Assembly (NCBI RefSeq): GCF_000385335.1
Contig: NZ_ARWA01000001.1
Coordinates: forward strand, 362,081-426,080
Length of the DNA: 64,000 nt
Origin: Methyloferula stellata AR4
Lineage (GTDB): Bacteria; Pseudomonadota; Alphaproteobacteria; Rhizobiales; Beijerinckiaceae
Reading direction: 5' to 3'
Made by a program: the position numbers and the translations under genes. Position 1 is the stretch's first letter. Every line of letters starts with the position of its first letter. The notes beneath the pieces are model-generated. The model was not told the origin of the DNA. It searched no databases and saw only the letters and a program-made list of their open reading frames with translations. Of the stretch, positions 57,124 to 64,000 are shown piece by piece.

Positions 57124-59007
57124 ATGCTGAACATGGTTGCCGATACATCGACGCGCGGGTTAGCGGAAGATGAGTTTCGTCTGGCAGCCGAGGCCTGCTG
57201 GAAGGCGGCGCCGGATGCAATGGTGGCATTGAACGCCAACGGCGAAATCCTCCTCGTCAATGTTCAAGCGGAAAAGCGCTTCGGATATTGCCGCGATGAA
57301 CTTCTAGGAAAACACATCGCCAAACTCATTCCGGAAGGCTTTTCGGAGATGCTCGGCGAAGACGCTTTGGCGGAACAAACCGGCATCGGAATCGAGCTCC
57401 AGGGACGGCGAAAGGACGGCAGCGAGTTTCCCGTCGAGATCATGCTGGGCCCCATCGAGGGGGCCGACGAAAGGCTGGTGACGGCCACGATCCGCGACAT
57501 CAGCGCACGCAAACGCGCGGAGCGTTTGAAGGACGAGTTTGTCACGACCGTGAGTCACGAGCTGCGCACGCCGATGACGTCGATCTCCGGTGCGCTCAGT
57601 CTTCTCGCCGGACAATGGGGCAGCATTTTGCCCGAATCCGCCGCCCGCCTACTGGCGATCGCACATAAGAACAGCCAGAGGCTGGTTCGTCTCATCAACG
57701 ATATTCTCGACATAGAAAAGCTAGAGGCCGGCCGCGTCGTCTTCAATCTGGACCGCGTCGACGCGGTCGCACTGCTCAAGCAGACGATGGAAGCAGATCG
57801 CGTCTATGCAGAAAACTTCGGTGTGCGCCTGCGTCTCGAAACCGTGGCCGCCGATGCTGGCGTGCGCGCGGACGCAGATCGACTCGCGCAGGTCTTCACC
57901 AACCTGCTCTGCAACGCGATCAAATTCTCTCCGCCGGACGAGGAGGTGCTGGTCACCGTCGTCCAAAAGGGCAGCATGGTCCGCATATCGGTGCACGATC
58001 ATGGCTGCGGTATTCCCGCCGATTTCAAGCCCCATATTTTCGAGAAATTCGCTCAAGCCGACGGTACCAGTTCGAAAGAGAAGAGCGGTACCGGCCTCGG
58101 CCTCAGCATCGTGAAGCAAATCGTCGAACGGCTGGGCGGGGAAGTCGGCTTTGAGGATGCACCCGGCGGCGGCACGATTTTTTACGTTGCAATGCCGGCC
58201 TGGGAAGGGACGGGCGAGTCGGAAATCGACGGCAAAGCCGCAGCTGATGCCAAACGCATCCTGCTTTGCGAAGACGACTATGAGACGGCGGCCGCCATTC
58301 GGACGCGATTGGGGCAGGCCGAGTTCGCTGTCGATGTCGCTCATACGGTCGCGGCCGCGCGCAGTTACGCCGAAGCCACTCTTTACGCCGCTATCTTGGT
58401 CGACTTGCAGTTTCCCGACGGTGACGGCATCACCCTTATTCAAAATCTGCGGACATTGCCGCAATATCGCAACACGCCGATCGCGGTGATTTCCTCCGAC
58501 CCCATCCGCGGGCGCGATGATGTGAGATCTTCCAAGCTCAACATATTGAGCTGGTTCGGCAAGCCACCTGACTTCCGGCACCTCGTCATGGTCCTTAAGG
58601 CATCGATTGCTTCGGATACGCACAGGCGTCCCTGCATTCTCCATGTCGACGACGATCGCAACCTGCTTCCTCTCGTGGCTCGCGCGTTCAGCACCGTGGC
58701 GGACGTGATTTCAGCCGATACCCTCAAAAGTGCGCGCCGCGCGATCATAGCCAATCATATCGACATGGTCTTGCTCGACATCTCACTCGGCTCCAATTCC
58801 GGTTTGGAATTATTGCCGGATCTTCGCAACAAAAACGGCGATCTGATTCCTGTGATCGTCTTATCGGCGCATGATACCGGCCTGCAGCGCAATGGACAGA
58901 TCGAGGTCGTGCTGACGAAGTCTCAAGCATCGCTCAAGACTCTCGTGGAAATAGTCTGCAATCGATTGATGCCTGCCCTGGCAAGCGCATCGAAGGAGGT
59001 CGCGTGA
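57124..59007 (+). CDS. PAS hybrid histidine kinase with two receiver domains
   Basis: 627 residues, with no membrane segment, so cytoplasmic. Order: PAS (about 18-125), HisKA with His145 in TTVSHELRTPMTSI, HATPase with NLLCNAIKFS and GTGLGLSIVKQIVERLGG, then two receivers. REC1 has its Asp in AILVDLQFPDGDG; REC2 in VLLDISLGSNSG. Both keep the acidic pocket (CEDD and VDDD) and the Lys. The start is uncertain: a GTG at 57061 would overlap the preceding gene. The stop overlaps the GTG of the next gene. Confidence 0.92.
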   Translation: MLNMVADTSTRGLAEDEFRLAAEACWKAAPDAMVALNANGEILLVNVQAEKRFGYCRDELLGKHIAKLIPEGFSEMLGEDALAEQTGIGIELQGRRKDGSEFPVEIMLGPIEGADERLVTATIRDISARKRAERLKDEFVTTVSHELRTPMTSISGALSLLAGQWGSILPESAARLLAIAHKNSQRLVRLINDILDIEKLEAGRVVFNLDRVDAVALLKQTMEADRVYAENFGVRLRLETVAADAGVRADADRLAQVFTNLLCNAIKFSPPDEEVLVTVVQKGSMVRISVHDHGCGIPADFKPHIFEKFAQADGTSSKEKSGTGLGLSIVKQIVERLGGEVGFEDAPGGGTIFYVAMPAWEGTGESEIDGKAAADAKRILLCEDDYETAAAIRTRLGQAEFAVDVAHTVAAARSYAEATLYAAILVDLQFPDGDGITLIQNLRTLPQYRNTPIAVISSDPIRGRDDVRSSKLNILSWFGKPPDFRHLVMVLKASIASDTHRRPCILHVDDDRNLLPLVARAFSTVADVISADTLKSARRAIIANHIDMVLLDISLGSNSGLELLPDLRNKNGDLIPVIVLSAHDTGLQRNGQIEVVLTKSQASLKTLVEIVCNRLMPALASASKEVA

Positions 59008-59717
59008 CGGCACTTCGCGTTCTGCATGTCGAAGACGAGCCGGACATTCGCGAGGTCGCTGAAGTCTCGCTTGGACTTGACCCCGATCTCGTGTCGCGAA
59101 GCTGCGGCTCGGGCCAAGAGGCGCTCGCAATCGTCGAAGATTGGTTGCCCGACATTATTCTGCTCGACGTCATGATGCCAGTGATGGACGGGCCTGCCAC
59201 GCTCGCGCGCCTGCGTGCCAATGTATCAACGGCCGACATTCCGGTCGTCTTCATGACCGCGCGGGCTCAGAGCCGGGAACTCGATCTTTTCCGTTCGCTC
59301 GGCGCCGTAGGCATCATTTCGAAGCCGTTCGATCCGATGACTCTTGCGGCCTCGGTGCGCAATTACGCGCATCCGCCGGATGAGCTGACAACATTGCGGA
59401 ATGGGTTTCTTGAACGACTCTCCAATAATGCTACGGCCTTGACACGCTACCGTTCTCTGCTCGAAGGCGGGATGGCACGGCGCGACACGTTGAGCAGAGT
59501 TAGGGACATGGCTCACAGCTTGGCTGGCGCCGGCGGCATTTATGGCTTTGCTGAAATCAGCGCGGCCGCAAGTGCCCTCGAGGAGGCCGCCATCGCCGCG
59601 CTCGATGCACCAACCGGCGTTGACATCGTCGCACGCAGGCTCGACCATCTGCTTGCGGGCTTTCCGGCCACGACCGGCATCCAGCGCAATATCCCGCCTT
59701 TAGCGCTCAACGCGTAG
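59004..59717 (+). CDS. Response regulator: receiver plus Hpt domain
   Basis: 237 residues from a GTG overlapping the kinase stop (GTGA). Receiver 1-122 with Asp55 in IILLDVMMPVMDG and Lys in IISKPFDP. The Hpt domain is about 130-225 with His171 in RDMAHSLAGAGG. No output domain: it can accept phosphate from the kinase and hand it on. Confidence 0.9.
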   Translation: MTALRVLHVEDEPDIREVAEVSLGLDPDLVSRSCGSGQEALAIVEDWLPDIILLDVMMPVMDGPATLARLRANVSTADIPVVFMTARAQSRELDLFRSLGAVGIISKPFDPMTLAASVRNYAHPPDELTTLRNGFLERLSNNATALTRYRSLLEGGMARRDTLSRVRDMAHSLAGAGGIYGFAEISAAASALEEAAIAALDAPTGVDIVARRLDHLLAGFPATTGIQRNIPPLALNA

Positions 59718-59748
59718 CAATTAGGTCCAGGGTGCCAACGCCCCGCTT

Positions 59749-60117
59749 TCAGTCTTTAGGCCGAATTTCCATCAGCACGGCCATCTGCAATGCGCCGAGA
59801 CCTTCTTTGAGCTCGGCCAGCTCATCGTCCCGCAAGCCGCGGCGATCGCGAAATGGGCCTGATAAAAGAGCATCGAGAGTCCGCGCCACGCGGCCGGTTG
59901 CCTCGAAGCCGATTGTCGAACCGACACCCGCCATGTCGTGGAACCGGCGATAGGTCGAAGCGACGGCCGCAACGGCATCGTCTCCGTCACCCGTCAGGTG
60001 CGCGAAAGCCGCATCCACTGTCTGGATCGTATCGGCGAGTTTTGAAATAAAGCGCACGCGGACTTTCGCGATGCGCTCCTTGAATTGTGCCTCGGCTAAG
60101 CTTTTGTCCGTGCTCAT
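59749..60117 (-). CDS. Stand-alone Hpt phosphotransfer protein
   Basis: 122 residues, all-helical, with His60 in YRRFHDMAGVGSTIGF, the Hpt site. Convergent with the REC-Hpt gene (31-base gap). No strong ribosome site before ATG 60117. Palindromes lie upstream at 60166-60179 and 60254-60281. Confidence 0.82.
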   Translation of the reverse strand: MSTDKSLAEAQFKERIAKVRVRFISKLADTIQTVDAAFAHLTGDGDDAVAAVASTYRRFHDMAGVGSTIGFEATGRVARTLDALLSGPFRDRRGLRDDELAELKEGLGALQMAVLMEIRPKD

Positions 60118-60165
60118 GGGTTCAAATTTGCATCCCCTGGGTTAAAGGATGCTAAATCTGAGCAG

Positions 60166-60281
60166 TATATAGCTATATAAACGCCGCTCTGAGCATGTAT
60201 ACTATTATTGGTTCTAAATAATTATGCATAATGTGTAAGTTCTAACGGAAGAGTTATGTATTTATACCTATAAATACATAA
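60166..60281. promoter_or_regulatory. AT-rich region with two perfect palindromes upstream of the Hpt gene
   Basis: TATATAGCTATATA (60166-60179) and a 28-bp palindrome with 13-bp arms TTATGTATTTATA (60254-60266) and TATAAATACATAA (60269-60281). The stretch is far AT-richer than the flanks and lacks the GC stem and T-run of a terminator. Operator or promoter control of the Hpt gene is the likeliest use. Confidence 0.45.
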
Positions 60282-60392
60282 GATGAAGCTCGGGCACCAG
60301 GGGCATCCGGCAGGTCTTTCGCCGCTGGATGCTGGCCGACCGGCTTCTACATGCCTCCCACTCCGCGCGCCCGAGCCGAATGGCGGCGAGGC

Positions 60393-60791
60393 TCAGCCGA
60401 CGCGATGAAGTGGGTCGGGAAGACAGGCATCGATTGCGGCTTTCAACTGCCCCGGCCCGAAAGGTTTGCGCAGAAGATAGGTCGCACCGAGCTTCATCGC
60501 CATGTCGAGGAAATCCGGCGAAGAACTCAGAGCATGATGGAACCTGTAGCCTGACATGGCGACGATTGGGAGCGCAGGCGCGCGCTCGCGAAAGTTTTTG
60601 ATGATCTCGAGGCCGTCCATATCCGGCATGAAGATGTCGACCATCGCCATGTCGAACTTAGACGATTCAAAAACCGAAGCTCCGAGCGGACCGTTCTCGG
60701 CCAGAACCGCGATGCAGTCTTGCCGGCGCAACGAGAGTTCGATGGCGATGCGAACGGATATGTCGTCGTCAATAACAAGGACGCGCCGCAT
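60393..60791 (-). CDS. Single-domain response regulator
   Basis: 132 residues, receiver only. Acidic pocket in VLVIDDD, phospho-acceptor Asp52 in AMVDIFMPDMDG, Lys in LLRKPFGPG. GGAGAAG ribosome site. Likely a partner of the nearby Hpt proteins. Confidence 0.92.
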   Translation of the reverse strand: MRRVLVIDDDISVRIAIELSLRRQDCIAVLAENGPLGASVFESSKFDMAMVDIFMPDMDGLEIIKNFRERAPALPIVAMSGYRFHHALSSSPDFLDMAMKLGATYLLRKPFGPGQLKAAIDACLPDPLHRVG

Positions 60792-60893
60792 GGCGTGCTT
60801 CTCCAGCGTTGAATGTATACAGGAGGGAAATGCGCTCCTCCCCCAACGCTCAACAGGACTTACACGACAGACTGATTAATCGTGCCCTCACTC

Positions 60894-60915
60894 CGATTCG
60901 AAATTAGTCGAATCG
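60894..60915. promoter_or_regulatory. Inverted repeat upstream of single-domain REC gene
   Basis: CGATTCG (60894-60900) and CGAATCG (60909-60915) with an 8-base spacer, about 100 bases upstream of the receiver gene and next to an AT-rich block. It does not match the TTGAT-N4-ATCAA Fnr consensus. Function unproven. Confidence 0.35.
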
Positions 60916-61007
60916 CTAGCCTCAATTGTACTTAATTTAACTTAAGTTGTCTGTTCGAAAATGCTCATACTTTTGCCGGGTCTGCTGCGAAGCTTCAACG
61001 GCTTACG

Positions 61008-61664
61008 TCAATCATCATTCAGGATCACATTCAGCAATGAGCTGCGAACTTCGATGTGGCCATTGTAATCGATAAAGCCAAGCTGACGGAACTTGTTCAT
61101 GAAAAAGCTGACGCGAGACCGCGTGGTCCCGATCATCTCGGCCAAAGTCTCCTGACTGATCGCCGGCAAGATCGGCTCAGGCTGCCCGTCCTTGCCGAAA
61201 TTCGCGAGGGTCAAAAGAAGACGCGCCAGGCGTTTTTCACTCGAATTAAAAAGCAGATTTACAAGGTCGGCCTCCACCCGAATGTTGCGGGACAAAAGAT
61301 GGGTGGTGAACAGATCGGAAAATTCCGCGCTGTCGTGCAGCATACGAATGACAGAGGCCTTTTCCAATCGTAGGATGGTGGAGTCGGTCATTGCAATAAC
61401 TGATGCCATGCGTATGGCTTGGCCTCCCAGGCATCCCTCGCCGCAAAAATCCCCCGCTCCGAGAATGGCGATCACCGCCTCCTTCCCCTCTTCGGAGAGG
61501 ACGGCGATTTTGACTTTGCCCTCTTGAATATAAAATATGGAGTCGGCTGGATCGCCTTGTGCAAAGACGACCTGATCCTTGCGAAACTTGATGTCGCGCA
61601 TCACACCATTCACGCTTGCAACCAAGCTGTACAAGTCAACTGCAGGCTTTCGACCGACGGCCAT
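61008..61664 (-). CDS. Crp/Fnr-family regulator
   Basis: 218 residues. The cyclic-nucleotide-like domain (about 22-140) has FAQGDPADSIFYIQEGKVKIAVLSEEGKEAVIAILGAGDFCGEGCLGG. The HTH (about 165-205) has ISQETLAEMIGTTRSRVSFFMNKFRQLGFIDY. Cysteines of the Fnr iron-sulphur type are absent, so it is not an oxygen-cluster Fnr. GGAGG ribosome site before ATG 61664. Confidence 0.92.
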   Translation of the reverse strand: MAVGRKPAVDLYSLVASVNGVMRDIKFRKDQVVFAQGDPADSIFYIQEGKVKIAVLSEEGKEAVIAILGAGDFCGEGCLGGQAIRMASVIAMTDSTILRLEKASVIRMLHDSAEFSDLFTTHLLSRNIRVEADLVNLLFNSSEKRLARLLLTLANFGKDGQPEPILPAISQETLAEMIGTTRSRVSFFMNKFRQLGFIDYNGHIEVRSSLLNVILNDD

Positions 61665-62387
61665 GCTCGCGAACCTCCAAAATATTTCGTGCTCAAGCGC
61701 GGAAAGATTCAGTGACAGCCCGCCAAATGAATCGTTCTAATCAAATGCCATGCCGCGCAAAATCGTGAAAATGATTTATGAGATAAATTCTTCCGTAAAG
61801 ATGGCCGCGAACTTGCAGCCATGTTACGCGAACCGCGTCTGCGACTGCATTGTTCGGCTGTTCGTCAGAATTATGCGCGCGCCTTGTAGCTGTCACGAAC
61901 GTCAGGACGAACCATTCAAACGCGCATCAATTGCCTGGCGCATTCGTCTCGGCCAATTCACGTTTCCACGGCCATCACGCCCAAGGACGCATCCTCGACG
62001 TTCATTACCCACTAGGCGTTCATTCAACGATGAGCAATCGTTTCTCCCGTTTCGCACAGGGTGAGGATGATGAACTGGGCGCTCAAGAATGAGATGGCAA
62101 CGCTCAATACTGGCCGCATCGATCTAAGTAACCTCTAGGCTAGATCGCGCCGACTTCGCGCGCGGCAGTATGCTTATGCTTTGATCCAAAAATAGGCGCA
62201 TGCTTTGGTGTTCTTAATCCTTTGCGGCAGGACATCTTTGAACAGCATCCTATGGCTTTTGACTTTTTACGTACCGGTAAAACACACAACGAGTACGCTG
62301 CTGGTGATTGCGGACTATTTCGTCTCTTTGCAAACAAGGCCAAGCAAAAGCCATCGAAATGAGGGCTATCGAGGCTCCCGCCGCGCA
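61665..62387. other. Gene-free stretch
   Basis: 723 bases without a supportable gene. The small frames have neither ribosome sites nor family features, and base composition is lower in GC than the flanks. No repeat or terminator hairpin was recognised. Confidence 0.5.
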
Positions 62388-64000
62388 TTAAATTTTTGCA
62401 GTGACCGAAACTGCGTAGCTTGCCGCCGCTTCTGACACGGCGTGCAAACGAATTGTGAGCAAAGCGTTTCGATCGGCATTGAGGCCGACATGAATGTCAA
62501 AGGAACCCGGCTCAAGCACGGGCGCAAAAGTCTCATCGGGATAGCAAAAGCTCCCGCCCATGAGAGCGAACGTGACGGTTCCGGTTTGACCGGGTGCCAA
62601 CTCAACTTTGGCCCAGGCTTTCAGTTCCAAAAGCGGACGCGCCACACGTGCCACAAGATCATGGATGAAAAGGAAGATCGTTTCCTCGGTCGAACACTGC
62701 CCTTCGTTGATCGCGTCGACTTCGACTTCGATCTTATCATGCACGCCGAATTCCTTCCTGTTCGCACGAAGATTTTCCAATCTGACCAGGCTGTAGGAAA
62801 GGCCGTGCCCAAATGGAAAGAGCGGCTCTGTCGAAAGGTCGAGATATTTGCTGGTGTAGGGATCAGCCGCATTGGCGGGCCGGCTCGGGGATCGTGCCGC
62901 ATAGAATATCGGAATCTGTCCTGCCTCGCGCGGCCAAGCGACCGGCAGCCGCGCGGTCGGGTTGAAGCGTCCCGTCAACACGTCGGCGATTGCATGCCCG
63001 GCCGCATCACCGAGGAACCAAGTGGCAACCAGCGCCTGTGCCCGTTCGGCCAGCCAAGGCACTGTCAGCGGACGGCCCGATGAGAGAAGTGCGACGACAG
63101 GCGTTCCAATCGCAAAAACACCTTCCGCAAGTTCGCGCTGGCGGCCCGGCAAACCTGGCATGGCGCGGGACGCCGCTTCACCGCTCATATCGGCCGATTC
63201 GCCGAGACAGAGAATAATCAGTTCGGCACCGGCGGCGAGCCCACAAGCGGGCTCGATGCCGCTTTTGTCTTCACCATCGATTGCAACGCCCGCTGCGAAG
63301 GTGATTTCGCAGTTTGGCAAAGCGGCCTTCAAACCTTCGAGGATCGTCACGCCATCATTTGGATTGCCGGCAAGTGCCCATGGGCCCATCATCTCGGCGC
63401 GCGCATCGGCGAGCGGGCCGATAATGGCGATGCGGCGGAGATGAGCGGGAAGCGGCAGGATCCCGCGATTGGTGAGAAGCGTGATCGCGCGCCGCGCCGC
63501 GTCACGCGCGAGTTCGATCGGGACCGCCGCCGGAGATTCTGCCGTCTCAATGCGCCGGTAAGGATCCTCAAAGAGACCGAGTCTTTGTTTAAGGGTCAGG
63601 ACACGGCGCACCGCGGAGTCAATGTCTTCCTGACCGACAAGCTGCCGCGCCAAGGCCTCGGGCAAATAGCGGCCATAGACGCCGCTTGCCATGTCCATAT
63701 CGATGCCCGCCCTTAACGCGAGCGCGGCGGCTTCGACGGGATCGGAGGCGACGCCATGTTGCAGCAATTCGGCGATGGCATTGTAGTCGCTGACGATCAC
63801 CCCATCGAATCCCCATTTATCCCTCAGCAAGCGGCGCAGAAGACCGATATGCGCGGTCATCGGAATACCGGCGACGCTGTTATAGGCCGGCATGATCGCG
63901 GCACAGCCGGCTGCGACGGCGGCATGGAACGGCGGCAGATAGACTTCATGCAAAGCGCGTTCGGAGAGATCGACCGCGGCGTAATCGAGTCCCCCCGTGA
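62388..64000 (-). CDS. GH3 beta-glucosidase/xylosidase (N-terminus beyond window)
   Basis: About 537 C-terminal residues; the frame is open to the right edge (GGLDYAAVDLSERALHEVYLPPF...). The GH3 nucleophile Asp is in GFDGVIVSDYNAIAELLQHG. The alpha/beta sandwich domain has RRIAIIGPLADARAEMMGPWA and LCLGESADMSGEAASR. The C-terminal fibronectin-like domain (about the last 130 residues) has EVEVDAINEG and ELAPGQTGTVTFAL. It cleaves terminal beta-glucosyl or xylosyl residues. No partner gene is visible. Confidence 0.93.
   Translation of the reverse strand, partial: TGGLDYAAVDLSERALHEVYLPPFHAAVAAGCAAIMPAYNSVAGIPMTAHIGLLRRLLRDKWGFDGVIVSDYNAIAELLQHGVASDPVEAAALALRAGIDMDMASGVYGRYLPEALARQLVGQEDIDSAVRRVLTLKQRLGLFEDPYRRIETAESPAAVPIELARDAARRAITLLTNRGILPLPAHLRRIAIIGPLADARAEMMGPWALAGNPNDGVTILEGLKAALPNCEITFAAGVAIDGEDKSGIEPACGLAAGAELIILCLGESADMSGEAASRAMPGLPGRQRELAEGVFAIGTPVVALLSSGRPLTVPWLAERAQALVATWFLGDAAGHAIADVLTGRFNPTARLPVAWPREAGQIPIFYAARSPSRPANAADPYTSKYLDLSTEPLFPFGHGLSYSLVRLENLRANRKEFGVHDKIEVEVDAINEGQCSTEETIFLFIHDLVARVARPLLELKAWAKVELAPGQTGTVTFALMGGSFCYPDETFAPVLEPGSFDIHVGLNADRNALLTIRLHAVSEAAASYAVSVTAKI

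Noticed and set aside
61750..62064. A 104-codon frame between crp-like gene and GH3
   Set aside because: Cys/Arg-rich low-quality translation without start signals.

Overview
The window is chromosomal DNA from a high-GC alphaproteobacterium of the Hyphomicrobiales (Rhizobiales). Gene content, the thioredoxin/Lon-like/Trm112-like set and the style of dispersed palindromic repeats fit the Beijerinckiaceae/Methylocystaceae neighbourhood best; that placement is inference. Both edges cut a gene: ftsK on the left and a GH3 glycosidase on the right.

Layout. 1-7.1 kb is housekeeping on the minus strand: ftsK, glnK-amtB, tesB, and a set of thioredoxin/CnoX, Lon-substrate-domain protein and Trm112-like protein. 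At 7.4 kb lies tRNA-Gly(GCC), followed to 12.3 kb by a loose accessory stretch: NIPSNAP protein, decayed MarR gene, TetR regulator with a divergent DUF4267 membrane protein, a FemAB-like GNAT protein and an unknown. 12.5-17.4 kb is a central-carbon cluster (malic enzyme, fumarase C, PoxB-type pyruvate:quinone oxidoreductase).

17.6-33.7 kb is the core: a cobalamin locus. cobO is followed by a cobalamin riboswitch and then cbtB-cbtA-cobW-cobN-cobG-cobH-cobI-cobJ, (cobK reversed), cobL-cobE-cobM, (cbiD reversed), cobB. Most forward genes are linked by ATGA stop/start overlaps. The pathway is of the aerobic type (CobG, CobN) but uses CbiD rather than CobF for the C1 step. Three genes are abnormal. 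The cobE reading frame carries an AT-rich N-terminal domain of about 95 residues resembling colicin D immunity proteins. cobN contains an in-frame insertion of about 196 bp made of two palindromic repeat elements. cobB contains an in-frame insertion of a different palindromic repeat.

33.7-38 kb holds LysR with divergent pirin-wrbA, an alcohol-dehydrogenase remnant, HxlR and an SDR. 38-44 kb is a copper-type envelope cluster: two paralogous DUF2946-like proteins, an outer-membrane protein, CopC, CopD and a TonB receptor. 44-50 kb carries an aldo/keto reductase, an XRE-SulP pair, ferrochelatase and a periplasmic 5'-nucleotidase. 50-55.5 kb carries pyruvate carboxylase and a secreted clan-A-like glycoside hydrolase. 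56.4-61.7 kb is a signalling cluster: a DHp-LuxR protein, a PAS hybrid kinase with two receivers, a REC-Hpt protein, an Hpt protein, a single-domain REC and a Crp/Fnr regulator. The GH3 glycosidase closes the window.

A recurring theme is dispersed palindromic repeats of several families (about 2.1, 5.1, 18.8, 20.8-21.0, 32.6, 44.0 and 50.2 kb). Most sit at gene ends, but two of the loci lie inside essential-looking cobalamin genes with the frame kept open.
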